From contig NZ_CANLGX010000005.1 in assembly GCF_947490415.1 (NCBI RefSeq), positions 1-64,000 on the forward strand: a stretch of 64,000 nucleotides of DNA, given 5' to 3'. This stretch comes from an uncultured Eudoraea sp. GTDB lineage: Bacteria > Bacteroidota > Bacteroidia > Flavobacteriales > Flavobacteriaceae. Numbering within the stretch: position 1 is the stretch's first letter; every line of letters starts with the position of its first letter. Shown here piece after piece: positions 37,242 through 47,015 of the stretch. The notes beneath the pieces were generated by a model. It saw only the letters and a program-made list of their open reading frames with translations. It was not told where the DNA came from and made no database searches. Both the position numbers and the translations under genes were made by a program.

Positions 37242-37251
37242 TCAAATAATG

Positions 37252-37259
37252 TATTTTTG
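37252..37259 (+). promoter_or_regulatory. -7 promoter box of tamL
   Basis: TATTTTTG (exact TAnnTTTG), with TTGAC 23 nt upstream at 37224-37228. It lies only 6 nt before the likely ATG at 37266, so the mRNA may be leaderless or nearly so. Confidence 0.4.
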
Positions 37260-37265
37260 GCTTCT

Positions 37266-39851
37266 ATGAAGACCCTTCGGAGTTACGAAAAGAATATTGC
37301 AAAAATAGGTTTATTCTTGCTTATAGCTGCATTCACTTCCTGTAATACACTAAAAAGGGTAGAGGAGGATGAACTTTTACTAACTAAAACTAACATCTTC
37401 GTAAACAGTGAAAAAATCAAAAGTGAAGATATACAGAGTCTTGTCTTGCAGGAACCTAATAGTACTTTATTAGGCTATCCTTTAAGACTTAACCTGTACA
37501 ATTTAGCTAAAAAAGATCCCGATTCATCTTTCCAGGTCTGGCTTTATAGAAAAGAAAACAGAGAGAAAAGACTTGTGAATATATTATCTCAGAAGCAAGT
37601 TAACAGATTAGGTGAATCTTTTTTGGTAAAGGGGTATAGTGATTGGCTCAAAAAGATTGGTGAACCTCCCTCCATTGTAGACACCTTAAAAGCGAAGAAA
37701 TCATTGCAACGTTTGAGCGTCTATTATGGAAGCAAGGGATATTTTAATAACACAACATCCTATGAAATAGATAGTATCAAAAGAAAGCAGAGAGCTGAAA
37801 TAAATTATAAGATAGCCCTTGGAAAACCTTTTATAGTAGATTCGATTACCAGAAACATCACCTCACCGGCCATTGATTCTATCTACATTCGCAATGAGGA
37901 TAAATCCTTAATTAAGAATAGCAAGCAGTTTGATCTTGCAGATTTTAATAATGAGCGAAAAAGACTTTCAGAACTTTTTAGAAATACAGGGGTATATAAT
38001 TTCCAGGAAAGTTCCATAGCCTATAATATTCTAAGAGATACTATGAGGGTGAACGACGATCAGAAAATGAGCGTAGAACTTAACATTGGCAACCTTAGAA
38101 AACGGGGGGATAGTATTATAACTACTTCAGAATATAAAGTCTTTCGCTTAGACAAAATCAATATTTATCCGGATTATGGTTTCTCTGAGGATAAATCCAA
38201 TTTAAAATCCGTTGAATACGACAATTACACTATTTATTACAAAGATAAACTCCGTTATAAGCCTAAAGCACTAGCAGATGCTATATTCCTGAAAAAGGAT
38301 AGTCTTTACAGAGACATTGATAAAATTCGTACTTACAGACGAATTACCAATTTAAATACATTTAAATATCCCAATATTCTTTTTACAGAAGATAGTACTC
38401 AATCAAAACTTACAGCAGACATTTTTTTAGCGACAAGACCAAAATTCTCTTGGGCTTTTGACTTTGATATTACTCACTCTAATATTAAATCATTGGGCAT
38501 CGGTTTTAGTACTGCCCTTATCTCACGTAATATTTTCCGCGGTGCGGAAACTCTGAGTTTGTCGGTTGGGGGTACTTTTGGTTTGTTAAGTGATGAAACT
38601 TCAACAGAGAATTTCTTTTCAGAAACTGGCGCCGATGTTAACATAACTTTCCCGCGAATATGGTTTCCATTTTTTAACTGGAAGAAGATAATTCCGTCCT
38701 ATAAACTTCCGCAGTCCAGAGTTTCAGTAGGTACAAGTTTTCAAAAAAATATTGGCCTTGATAAACAGACTTTTAATACCATATTAGGATATAACTGGGC
38801 TACAGATAGATTTAATAAAAATAACGTAGAATTATTAAATATTCAATTTGTCAATAATCTTAATCCCGATCGCTTTTATAACGTATATGGGAGCACTTTT
38901 GAGCGATTGAATGATATTGCTGTGGATTATGCGGATGATCCCACTTTACAAGATTTTTATATTATACCCGAACCACCAGATGGCCCCGAACTAATTATTC
39001 CTGAGGGTACTACAGGTTTCACCAGTGCCATTTTGAATGTTGATGTGCCTTCAACTCCCGAGGATTTTGAAGATGTGGCCAGCATTGAAGAGCGAAGAAT
39101 TAGGTTAACCGAAAACAATCTGATTTTTGCAAGTAACTATACTTTTAATAAAAATAACAGGACTAATATAAATGATAACGATTTTTATTCTTTCCGTTTC
39201 AAAGTTGAAAGCGCTGGAGGTCTATTATCGGGAATTTCCAACCTAATAGAATTTGATAAAAATGAAAATGGAGATCGCACCGTATTTGGTGTTCCCTTTT
39301 CACAGTATATAAAAACGGAATTTGATTATATAAAACATTGGGATCTATCCAGATCCAACGTGCTTGCCTTCAGAAGCTTTTTTGGCATAGCCATACCCTA
39401 CGGAAACTCTAACAGTGTACCCTTTGTCCGTAGTTATTTTGGGGGTGGATCTAATGATAACAGAGCTTGGTACCCCTATTCCCTGGGGCCGGGATCTACC
39501 GATAATATCAATGATTTTAATGAAGCTAACATGAAAATAGCACTTAATTTGGAATATCGTTTTCCTATCGTTGGAAATTTTAAAGGTGCTATTTTTGCCG
39601 ATGCCGGCAATATTTGGAATGTTTGGGATAATGTACAAGATCCGGCCGCCGTGTTTCAAGGCTTTGAGTCCTTATCAGAATTGGCCCTTGGCACAGGAAT
39701 GGGTGTTAGATACGACTTTACCTACTTCGTGTTCCGCCTGGATATGGGCTTTAAAACCCACAATCCGGCAGAATTACCGGGCCAAAGATGGTTTCGGGAT
39801 TATAATTTTGCCAATGCGGTATTGCAAATTGGCATAAACTATCCTTTTTAG
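37266..39851 (+). CDS. tamL: TamL: lipidated BamA/TamA-family outer-membrane protein
   Basis: I start at ATG 37266 (861 aa), which gives a lipoprotein signal with Cys26 (AAFTSC/NTL); an upstream in-frame start would add 14 residues. The N-terminal half is POTRA-like, and the C-terminal half is a 16-strand-type barrel with the Omp85 motifs GGSNDNRAWYPYSLGPG and FADAGNIW, ending in aromatic IGINYPF. Bacteroidetes TamL proteins are lipid-anchored Omp85 members involved in outer-membrane assembly. No tamB gene follows; fbaA is next. Confidence 0.9.
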   Translation: MKTLRSYEKNIAKIGLFLLIAAFTSCNTLKRVEEDELLLTKTNIFVNSEKIKSEDIQSLVLQEPNSTLLGYPLRLNLYNLAKKDPDSSFQVWLYRKENREKRLVNILSQKQVNRLGESFLVKGYSDWLKKIGEPPSIVDTLKAKKSLQRLSVYYGSKGYFNNTTSYEIDSIKRKQRAEINYKIALGKPFIVDSITRNITSPAIDSIYIRNEDKSLIKNSKQFDLADFNNERKRLSELFRNTGVYNFQESSIAYNILRDTMRVNDDQKMSVELNIGNLRKRGDSIITTSEYKVFRLDKINIYPDYGFSEDKSNLKSVEYDNYTIYYKDKLRYKPKALADAIFLKKDSLYRDIDKIRTYRRITNLNTFKYPNILFTEDSTQSKLTADIFLATRPKFSWAFDFDITHSNIKSLGIGFSTALISRNIFRGAETLSLSVGGTFGLLSDETSTENFFSETGADVNITFPRIWFPFFNWKKIIPSYKLPQSRVSVGTSFQKNIGLDKQTFNTILGYNWATDRFNKNNVELLNIQFVNNLNPDRFYNVYGSTFERLNDIAVDYADDPTLQDFYIIPEPPDGPELIIPEGTTGFTSAILNVDVPSTPEDFEDVASIEERRIRLTENNLIFASNYTFNKNNRTNINDNDFYSFRFKVESAGGLLSGISNLIEFDKNENGDRTVFGVPFSQYIKTEFDYIKHWDLSRSNVLAFRSFFGIAIPYGNSNSVPFVRSYFGGGSNDNRAWYPYSLGPGSTDNINDFNEANMKIALNLEYRFPIVGNFKGAIFADAGNIWNVWDNVQDPAAVFQGFESLSELALGTGMGVRYDFTYFVFRLDMGFKTHNPAELPGQRWFRDYNFANAVLQIGINYPF

Positions 39852-39868
39852 TCCTTTAATTATTTTAC

Positions 39869-39876
39869 TACATTTG
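39869..39876 (+). promoter_or_regulatory. -7 promoter box of fbaA-accD
   Basis: TACATTTG, an exact TAnnTTTG match, 35 nt before the fbaA ATG. Confidence 0.5.
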
Positions 39877-39911
39877 CCACATCTCATAAAAAACTAACAG
39901 ACCATAAAATT

Positions 39912-40979
39912 ATGTCGCATTCAATAAAACCAGGAGTTGCTACAGGTGACCAAGTTCAACATATTTTTAATTATGCCAAGGAAAAAGGATTTGCTCTTCC
40001 CGCGGTTAATGTTATCGGCTCCGATACGATTAATGGCGTCCTGGAAACTGCAGCGGCGTTAAATTCTCCGGTTATTATTCAATTTTCCAATGGTGGAGCG
40101 CAGTTTAACGCGGGAAAAGGTTTGTCTAATGAAGGGCAACTTGCCGCCATACAGGGAGCTGTTGCAGGTGCAAAACATATACATCAGTTAGCTGAGGCTT
40201 ATGGAGCTACCGTTATTCTTCATACAGATCATTGCGCAAAAAAATTATTACCATGGATAGATGGACTTCTTGACGCAAGTGAAAAACATTTTGCAGAGAC
40301 AGGAAAATCACTCTATAGTTCTCATATGATAGATTTGTCTGAAGAACCTATTGAGGAAAATATTGCCATTTGTAAAGGATATCTTGAAAGAATGAGCAAA
40401 ATGGATATGACTCTGGAAATAGAATTGGGAATTACAGGAGGTGAAGAAGATGGTGTAGATAACTCAGATGTTGATGATTCAAAATTATATACCCAACCTG
40501 AAGAGGTGGCTTATGCATATGAAGAATTGTCTAAAATAAGCCACAGGTTCACGATAGCTGCGGCATTTGGAAACGTTCATGGCGTTTACAAACCAGGCAA
40601 TGTAAAATTAACCCCTAAAATTCTCAGGAATTCCCAGGAGTATATAACTAAAAAATACGGTGTTGAACATAATCATATAGATTTTGTATTCCATGGTGGC
40701 TCTGGCTCAACCGTTGAGGAAATACGTGAAGCGATCGGATATGGGGTGATAAAGATGAATATTGACACGGATTTACAGTATGCTTTCATGGAAGGTATTC
40801 GGGATTACATCCAGGGCAAATCTGCTTATTTACAAGCGCAGATAGGGAATCCGGATGGTGCAGACCAACCTAACAAAAAATACTACGACCCAAGAGTTTG
40901 GCTTCGGGAAGGAGAAAAGACTTTTATTGAGAGATTGAAAAAAGCTTTTGAAGATCTAAACAATATTAATACCTTGTAA
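39912..40979 (+). CDS. fbaA: Class II fructose-bisphosphate aldolase
   Basis: The 355-residue zinc aldolase cleaves fructose 1,6-bisphosphate in glycolysis. Active-site motifs are VILHTDHCAK (catalytic Asp and zinc His), FGNVHGVYKPGNVKL (zinc His), VFHGGSGS (zinc His) and MNIDTDLQYAF (phosphate and substrate binding). Its length is that of the class IIA enzyme. It is 28 nt upstream of accD, and they probably share a transcript. Confidence 0.97.
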   Translation: MSHSIKPGVATGDQVQHIFNYAKEKGFALPAVNVIGSDTINGVLETAAALNSPVIIQFSNGGAQFNAGKGLSNEGQLAAIQGAVAGAKHIHQLAEAYGATVILHTDHCAKKLLPWIDGLLDASEKHFAETGKSLYSSHMIDLSEEPIEENIAICKGYLERMSKMDMTLEIELGITGGEEDGVDNSDVDDSKLYTQPEEVAYAYEELSKISHRFTIAAAFGNVHGVYKPGNVKLTPKILRNSQEYITKKYGVEHNHIDFVFHGGSGSTVEEIREAIGYGVIKMNIDTDLQYAFMEGIRDYIQGKSAYLQAQIGNPDGADQPNKKYYDPRVWLREGEKTFIERLKKAFEDLNNINTL

Positions 40980-41007
40980 GTAACTTTCAGACTTAAATTA
41001 TATTCCA

Positions 41008-41868
41008 ATGACTGCTTGGTTCAAAAGAACAGAAAAGGGTATTCAAACTGCAACTGAGCAGAAAAAAGATACACCCAAAGGCTTATGGTATAAATCCCCA
41101 ACGGGGAAGATTGTTGAATCTGACGAATTAGCTAAAAATTTTTATGTTAGTCCTGAAGATGATTATCATGTTAGAATTGGGAGCAAAGAATATTTCGAGA
41201 TTCTATTTGATAACAACAAATTTCAGGAATTAGATGCCAAATTAACTTCCAAAGATTCCCTGAAATTTGAGGACACAAAGAAATATTCAGATAGACTGAA
41301 GGCGGCCCAAAAAAAGACGGGTTTAAAAGATGCCGTAAGAACAGCTGTAGGCAAATCCTTGGGTAAGGATTTGGTTGTTTGCTGTATGGATTTTAGTTTT
41401 ATTGGCGGATCTATGGGAAGTGTGGTAGGTGAAAAAATTGCACGTGGAATTGATCATTCCATTAAAAAGGGAATTCCTTTTGTGATGATATCTAAATCTG
41501 GCGGGGCCAGAATGATGGAAGCGGCTTTGTCATTAATGCAGCTTGCCAAAACATCTGCAAAATTAGCCCAGTTAGCTGAAGCTAAAATTCCATATATTTC
41601 TTTATGCACAGATCCTACTACCGGCGGCACGACTGCTTCCTATGCTATGCTAGGTGATATTAATATTTCTGAACCTGGTGCGCTGATTGGTTTTGCAGGG
41701 CCCAGAGTTGTTAAAGAAGCTACAGGAAAAGATCTCCCAAAGGGTTTTCAAACAGCAGAATTTGTTTTGGAAAATGGCTTTTTAGACTTTATTTCTCATA
41801 GAAGGGATCTAAAAAAGAAAATTAACCTTTATATAGATCTTATTCAGAATAATGCTGTAAGAGAATAA
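41008..41868 (+). CDS. accD: Acetyl-CoA carboxylase carboxyltransferase subunit beta, without zinc ribbon cysteines
   Basis: The 286-residue subunit transfers the carboxyl group from biotin to acetyl-CoA in fatty-acid synthesis. The oxyanion-hole motifs [17 protein letters not shown] and [17 protein letters not shown] are intact. The N-terminal zinc ribbon of classical AccD (two CPxC pairs) is replaced by SPTG (residues 30-33) and SPED (residues 48-51), so all four Cys are missing although the surrounding LWYKSP and YHVRIGS are kept. It presumably folds or binds RNA without zinc. Confidence 0.95.
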   Translation: MTAWFKRTEKGIQTATEQKKDTPKGLWYKSPTGKIVESDELAKNFYVSPEDDYHVRIGSKEYFEILFDNNKFQELDAKLTSKDSLKFEDTKKYSDRLKAAQKKTGLKDAVRTAVGKSLGKDLVVCCMDFSFIGGSMGSVVGEKIARGIDHSIKKGIPFVMISKSGGARMMEAALSLMQLAKTSAKLAQLAEAKIPYISLCTDPTTGGTTASYAMLGDINISEPGALIGFAGPRVVKEATGKDLPKGFQTAEFVLENGFLDFISHRRDLKKKINLYIDLIQNNAVRE

Positions 41869-41898
41869 AAAAAGCCCTGAATTTAGTAAGTCAGGGCT
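41866..41898 (-). terminator. Intrinsic terminator of the minus-strand lipoprotein gene
   Basis: Stem AGCCCTGA/TCAGGGCT (41873-41880 with 41891-41898), loop of 10 nt, followed on the minus strand by a T-run that overlaps the accD stop codon. Confidence 0.8.
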
Positions 41899-41922
41899 AA
41901 TAATTAATCATTTGCAGGCTCT

Positions 41923-42792
41923 TTAGTTCTTAAACCTTCTTAAAAATATTTCCTCAGTTTCTCCATTAGGGTAAGTAAGAATCCCTTTGGAATCACAACT
42001 ACCATCTCCAAAATCAAGGCTCACCGTTGTATCATTGCGTGAAATTTCAAGTATTCCGCTTACCAGGAATCTGCAAGATAGTTCTCTTCTCAGCGGGCTA
42101 ATGGTTTCTTTAACGAATACATTATCAAATTTCCCTGTGTAAGTACCTTTACCTGAAATAAGAAAAACATTATCGCCCCAGAATCCACTTCCAAAACCTT
42201 CAATCCATTCTCTGGTCCTGTTTCCAGTGAAACTGGCAGTACCACCATCTGGCCATTCTCCCGTAAAATTGGCAACCGCATCTGACTGTGGATTTCCATT
42301 TTCATTGGAACGCATTCGCTGAACAGTAGCATTTCCCTCAACAGACACCCCATTAAATGTAAAGTTCTCAAGTGAAAAACTAAGCGTTTTCATAGCCATC
42401 TCCATGTCCTTCAGATAACTCAGTTTAATGATACCACTTAAAAAATTCCCGTTGGGTAATTCACATCCCTCACCAAAATCAATAGTTTTTTCTTTACTGG
42501 TACTAGTCACCACAGTAGTAATTGTAACACATTCTAGTAAATAATCTGAAATGTAAGAACCCTTGGAGGTAGCCTGGATTTCATCGGTAGTATAAACATC
42601 CTCTCCAATGTTTATAATTTCCTCAGAAATTAATTCAGATTCGTCACTGGCCTGAAGTTGTGCCACCTCAAAAGTTTCTGTTTTGCCGGTTTCAATAATT
42701 TCCGGAGATTCTTCATTGTTACAGGAAACAATCAACACAATTGTCAAAATCAATAATCCTTCAAAATTCAATTTTTTAAAACAATTTTTCAT
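41923..42792 (-). CDS. Predicted lipoprotein with duplicated beta-rich motif
   Basis: The 289-residue protein has a lipobox with Cys24 (LIVSC/NNEE) and so is membrane-anchored. Two regions look alike: residues ~88-125 (CVTITTVV..., IDFGEGC) and the C-terminal ~50 residues (CRFLVSGILEIS, LDFGDGSCD), each ending with an Asn-Gly turn. This suggests an internal duplication of a beta-sheet unit with paired Cys. I recognise no named family. It is a single gene with its own terminator and is convergent with accD. Confidence 0.8.
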   Translation of the reverse strand: MKNCFKKLNFEGLLILTIVLIVSCNNEESPEIIETGKTETFEVAQLQASDESELISEEIINIGEDVYTTDEIQATSKGSYISDYLLECVTITTVVTSTSKEKTIDFGEGCELPNGNFLSGIIKLSYLKDMEMAMKTLSFSLENFTFNGVSVEGNATVQRMRSNENGNPQSDAVANFTGEWPDGGTASFTGNRTREWIEGFGSGFWGDNVFLISGKGTYTGKFDNVFVKETISPLRRELSCRFLVSGILEISRNDTTVSLDFGDGSCDSKGILTYPNGETEEIFLRRFKN

Positions 42793-42897
42793 ATTATCAT
42801 TTTTTTAATATTACTCTCCTATGACCCCAGGTATTCATAATGGTTTAATTGAAGATCAAAAAAGATAAATGACCTCTGCTTTATATAAATTTATTAC

Positions 42898-42905
42898 TAT
42901 CTTTG
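42898..42905 (+). promoter_or_regulatory. -7 promoter box of rpsO
   Basis: TATCTTTG, an exact TAnnTTTG match, 53 nt before the rpsO ATG. The resulting ~50-nt leader could hold an S15 autoregulatory site, but no structure was assigned. Confidence 0.5.
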
Positions 42906-42958
42906 CGCTCGATTGAAAATCAATCAGATACATAAAAATCATTTAAAATAATATTGGA

Positions 42959-43228
42959 ATGTATTTAACAAAAGAAGTTAAGGCAGAAATCTTTAAAAAA
43001 CACGGTGGTTCGGAAGGTAACACAGGTTCCACTGAAGGTCAGGTTGCGTTATTCACGCATCGGATTAATCATTTAACAGGACATTTAAAAAACAACCAAA
43101 AGGATTATAATACGGAGAGATCTCTGGTAAGACTTGTTGGTAAAAGAAGAAGTTTGCTGGATTATTTGAAGAAAAAGGACATAGAAAAATATCGTGCCCT
43201 TATTAAAGAATTGAATATTAGAAAATAA
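42959..43228 (+). CDS. rpsO: 30S ribosomal protein S15
   Basis: The 89-residue S15 binds 16S rRNA and helps form the platform of the small subunit. Typical motifs are GSTEGQVALFTHRINHLTGHLK, DYNTERSLVRLVGKRRSLLDYL and YRALIKELNIRK. The length matches the family. It lies upstream of pnp, a common bacterial pairing, but a terminator separates them here. Confidence 0.98.
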   Translation: MYLTKEVKAEIFKKHGGSEGNTGSTEGQVALFTHRINHLTGHLKNNQKDYNTERSLVRLVGKRRSLLDYLKKKDIEKYRALIKELNIRK

Positions 43229-43231
43229 TAT

Positions 43232-43261
43232 AAGGGGGAGGCATTGCTTCCCCTTTTTTTT
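43232..43261 (+). terminator. Terminator between rpsO and pnp
   Basis: A GC-rich stem of the GGGGA...TCCCC type (43235-43241 with 43247-43253), a 5-nt loop and a run of T. It lies just after the rpsO stop codon. Confidence 0.85.
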
Positions 43262-43412
43262 AACAAAAGCCTCGAAATTTGAGGCAAACACAAAAAGCTT
43301 ACACATAGTTTTTCATTGGTCGACAACACAACAACACAACTCAGACCGTCTATGTACGACGGTTGACCATTGTTTAACAGCCTGACAAAGATTCAGGTTC
43401 TAATTAAAATTT

Positions 43413-45626
43413 ATGATTCCAAAAACATTTAAAGAGGTCATTGACCTTGGTGATGGTAGAGAGATTTCTATCGAAACCGGAAAACTTGCAAAACAGGCCC
43501 ATGGTGCTGTTGTTGTACAATCGGGAAACTGCATGTTACTATGCACCGTAGTTTCCAATTATAGACAAAGTGATGTAGATTTTCTTCCTTTAACAGTAGA
43601 TTACAGGGAAAAATTTGCGGCTTCAGGACGTTATCCGGGAGGCTTTTTTAAAAGAGAGGCCAGACCAAGTGACGGGGAAGTATTGACAATGCGACTGGTA
43701 GATCGCGTTTTGAGACCATTGTTCCCAAAAGATTACCATTCCGAAACCCAGGTGATGATACAGCTAATGTCTCATGATGACAATGTCATGCCTGATGCGA
43801 TGGCAGGTCTGGCAGCATCTGCTGCAATTCAACTTTCAGACTTTCCATTTGAATGTGCAATTTCAGAAGTTCGTGTCGGAAGAGTGAATGGCGAATTTGT
43901 CATTAACCCTACTAGGGCACAATTACTTGAATCTGATATTGACATGGTCATTGGGGCATCCGAGGATTCCGTTATGATGGTTGAAGGTGAAATGGGTGAA
44001 ATTTCTGAAGAAGAAATGGTTGAAGCAATCAAATTTGGTCATGAAGCTGCAAAAGTTCAGTGCGCTGCACAGATTAGATTAGCCAAGGCCTTTGGACAAA
44101 AAGAAGTGCGCGAATACGAAACCGAAGATGAGGACGAAGCGTTAATGAAAAAGATTCATGACCTTGCATATGATAAAGTATATAAAGTAGCCAAGGCTGG
44201 TTCTTCCAAACATGAACGAAGTGCATCATTTGCAGAAATAAAAGACGAAATTAAAGCACTCCATTCCGAAGAAGAACTAGAAGAAATTGGGGATTTAATC
44301 AGCAAGTATTACTACAAAGCCGAAAAAGCTGCTGTAAGAGACCTCACCTTAAATGAAGGATTAAGACTCGACGGAAGAAAGACAGATGAAATACGGCCTA
44401 TCTGGTGCGAAGTTGATTATTTGCCCTCAACACATGGTTCGGCAATTTTTACAAGAGGAGAAACACAGGCACTGGCGACAGTTACTCTGGGAACATCAAG
44501 AGAAGCCAATCAAATAGATATGCCGTCATTTGAAGGCGAAGAGACATTTTATCTTCATTACAACTTCCCGCCCTTTTCTACAGGTGAGGCAAGACCCATT
44601 AGGGGAACTTCACGTAGAGAGATTGGCCATGGAAATTTAGCACAAAGAGCGTTAAAAGGAATGATACCTGAAGATTGCCCTTATACAGTCCGGATTGTTT
44701 CGGAAGTATTGGAAAGTAATGGTTCTTCCTCAATGGCAACTGTTTGCTCCGGTACAATGGCGCTAATGGATGCCGGGGTGCAGCTTAAAAAACCGGTGTC
44801 AGGAATTGCAATGGGCTTGATTACAGATACCGAAACCGGAAAATATGCTGTATTGTCAGATATTCTGGGTGATGAAGACCATTTAGGAGACATGGACTTC
44901 AAAGTTACCGGTACAGCTGATGGGATTACCGCCTGCCAGATGGACATTAAAGTTAAAGGTTTATCTTACGAAATCCTGGTTAAGGCATTAATGCAGGCAA
45001 GAGAAGGAAGGCTTCATATTCTTGAGAAATTGACCGAAACAATCGCCCAACCTAATGAAGGTGTAAAAGCTCATGCACCAAAAATGGTAACAACTACGAT
45101 TCCGGGAGATTATATAGGTGCATTAATTGGACCAGGTGGAAAAGTGATCCAGGAACTTCAGAAAACAACAGGAACTACCATAGTAATAAATGAAGATCCT
45201 GTTACAGAAGAAGGGCTAGTGGAGATCTTAGGAACAGATCAGGCAGGAATTGATGCCGTACTGGCTAAAATAGACTCCATTACTTTTAAACCGGTAGTAG
45301 GCAGTGTTTACGAGGTTAAAGTGATAAAGATTTTAGATTTTGGGGCTGTAGTCGAATACGTTGAAGCTCCGGGAAATGAAGTTTTACTTCATGTTTCTGA
45401 ACTCGCATGGGAGCGTACTGAAAATGTTACTGATGTTGTAAACATGGGTGATGTTTTTGATGTTAAATATTTTGGTACAGACCCAAGAACGAGAAAGGAA
45501 AAAGTATCCCGTAAAGCTTTATTCCCAAAACCGGAAGGTTATAAGGAAAGACCCCCAAGAGAAAATCGGGATCGCGATAGAGGAAGAAACGATAGAAATC
45601 GGGATCGTAAACCCAGAAGAGACTAA
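43413..45626 (+). CDS. pnp: Polyribonucleotide nucleotidyltransferase (PNPase)
   Basis: PNPase is a 3'-5' phosphorolytic exoribonuclease. The 737-residue protein has two RNase PH domains (the first around residues 10-220, with [22 protein letters not shown]; the second around 315-540, with [12 protein letters not shown] and [11 protein letters not shown]). A KH domain follows ([13 protein letters not shown], around residue 570), then an S1 domain (residues ~625-700) and a short Arg/Asp-rich tail. It lies 184 nt after rpsO. Confidence 0.98.
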   Translation: MIPKTFKEVIDLGDGREISIETGKLAKQAHGAVVVQSGNCMLLCTVVSNYRQSDVDFLPLTVDYREKFAASGRYPGGFFKREARPSDGEVLTMRLVDRVLRPLFPKDYHSETQVMIQLMSHDDNVMPDAMAGLAASAAIQLSDFPFECAISEVRVGRVNGEFVINPTRAQLLESDIDMVIGASEDSVMMVEGEMGEISEEEMVEAIKFGHEAAKVQCAAQIRLAKAFGQKEVREYETEDEDEALMKKIHDLAYDKVYKVAKAGSSKHERSASFAEIKDEIKALHSEEELEEIGDLISKYYYKAEKAAVRDLTLNEGLRLDGRKTDEIRPIWCEVDYLPSTHGSAIFTRGETQALATVTLGTSREANQIDMPSFEGEETFYLHYNFPPFSTGEARPIRGTSRREIGHGNLAQRALKGMIPEDCPYTVRIVSEVLESNGSSSMATVCSGTMALMDAGVQLKKPVSGIAMGLITDTETGKYAVLSDILGDEDHLGDMDFKVTGTADGITACQMDIKVKGLSYEILVKALMQAREGRLHILEKLTETIAQPNEGVKAHAPKMVTTTIPGDYIGALIGPGGKVIQELQKTTGTTIVINEDPVTEEGLVEILGTDQAGIDAVLAKIDSITFKPVVGSVYEVKVIKILDFGAVVEYVEAPGNEVLLHVSELAWERTENVTDVVNMGDVFDVKYFGTDPRTRKEKVSRKALFPKPEGYKERPPRENRDRDRGRNDRNRDRKPRRD

Positions 45627-45647
45627 TTTTTAACCCTTAGATATATT

Positions 45648-45674
45648 AAAACCCCTTTAAAACAGGGGTTTTTT
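45648..45674 (+). terminator. Terminator of pnp
   Basis: Stem AACCCCT/AGGGGTT (45650-45656 with 45664-45670), 7-nt loop, followed by TTTT. Confidence 0.8.
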
Positions 45675-45792
45675 AATATAATTTAACCGAAAAGTTAAAT
45701 TTCTATAACCTTATTGTAACATTTGCCGGTTTTTTACGTATAAGTATATGCAGCCCATGCACTTTGAACTTAATATATAAAGGAAAACCTAG

Positions 45793-46656
45793 ATGAGACA
45801 GCTAAAGATTACAAAACAGGTTACGAATAGGGAAACTGCATCCTTAGATAAATACTTACAGGAAATAGGTAAGGTAGATCTAATTACTGCAGAGGAGGAA
45901 GTAGAATTAGCACAGCGTATAAAAGCAGGTGATCAGCTGGCTTTGGAAAAACTTACAAAAGCCAATCTTCGTTTTGTGGTATCCGTTGCGAAGCAGTATC
46001 AGAACCAGGGACTTACACTTCCGGATTTAATTAATGAAGGAAATCTTGGCCTTATTAAGGCTGCTCAGCGTTTTGACGAAACAAGGGGTTTTAAATTTAT
46101 CTCCTATGCGGTATGGTGGATTCGTCAGTCTATATTACAGGCTTTGGCAGAACAATCGCGTATTGTTAGATTACCGCTAAATAAAATTGGTTCAATAAAT
46201 AAGATAAATAAAACATTTGCATTTCTTGAGCAAGCTCATGAGCGAATCCCATCAGCAGAGGAAATCGCCAAGGAATTAGATATGACTGTTGAAGATGTAA
46301 AACAGTCCTTGAAAAATTCTGGTCGTCACGTATCGATGGACGCCCCTTTAATTGACGGGGAGGATTCAAATCTTTACGATGTTCTTCGAAGTGGAGAATC
46401 GCCCAATCCAGATAAAGAATTATTACATGAATCTCTACGTACGGAAATTGAAAGGGCTTTAGAAACCCTTACACCCAGAGAGGCAGATGTTATCAGATTG
46501 TATTTTGGTTTGGCCGGACAACATTCAATGACCCTTGAGGAAATTGGTGAAACTTTTGACCTTACCAGGGAGAGAGTACGTCAGATTAAAGAAAAGGCAA
46601 TAAGAAGGTTAAAACATACTTCCAGAAGCAAAATTTTAAAAACTTATCTCGGATAA
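45793..46656 (+). CDS. rpoD: Primary RNA polymerase sigma factor RpoD/SigA
   Basis: The 287-residue sigma-70 factor lacks region 1.1 and the non-conserved region, as is usual for Bacteroidetes housekeeping sigma. Region 1.2 is [22 protein letters not shown]; region 2 has [36 protein letters not shown] and [15 protein letters not shown]; region 4 has [15 protein letters not shown] and the helix-turn-helix [20 protein letters not shown]. It should read the TAnnTTTG promoters seen across this window. Confidence 0.97.
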   Translation: MRQLKITKQVTNRETASLDKYLQEIGKVDLITAEEEVELAQRIKAGDQLALEKLTKANLRFVVSVAKQYQNQGLTLPDLINEGNLGLIKAAQRFDETRGFKFISYAVWWIRQSILQALAEQSRIVRLPLNKIGSINKINKTFAFLEQAHERIPSAEEIAKELDMTVEDVKQSLKNSGRHVSMDAPLIDGEDSNLYDVLRSGESPNPDKELLHESLRTEIERALETLTPREADVIRLYFGLAGQHSMTLEEIGETFDLTRERVRQIKEKAIRRLKHTSRSKILKTYLG

Positions 46657-47015
46657 TTTCGAGACATGAATTACATGTTAAATATTCCATAAATTGGAAT
46701 TTTGGTATAAAAATTGTAATTTGTGATAGTAACAACAGTTTATCATGACTGTTCGTTTTTTGATTGATGAATAAACTCCGGCTGATTACCGGAGTTTTTC
46801 ATTTTACCTAATTTCTATCCATAATTGCCCTTTATTTAAAAAATATTTCTTTTGCCCGGCTAATGCCTGTTTCGGCTGTTCAAACTTATCTTTAGTCTAA
46901 TATTTCTTTAGGCTACTTTCACTTTTGATTCCCTATTCAGCTATTTGTGCCAACTCATTTATGTATATTTATGGAACCCTATCCGTAACTGAAGCACTCA
47001 TTTAAAATAATTATT
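46657..47015 (+). other. Intergenic stretch after rpoD
   Basis: The only clear element is the hairpin at 46773-46799. Between the rpoD stop and this hairpin there is TTTTGG near 46700 and a near-match to a -7 box (TAATTTG near 46719), so the ~75 nt before the hairpin could be a separate short transcript, but a long rpoD 3' UTR is equally likely. The right part holds the leader of the haem lipoprotein gene. Confidence 0.4.
46773..46799 (+). terminator. Strong intrinsic terminator downstream of rpoD
   Basis: 9-bp stem AAACTCCGG/CCGGAGTTT with a 7-nt loop and a T-run, about 115 nt after the rpoD stop. Confidence 0.85.
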
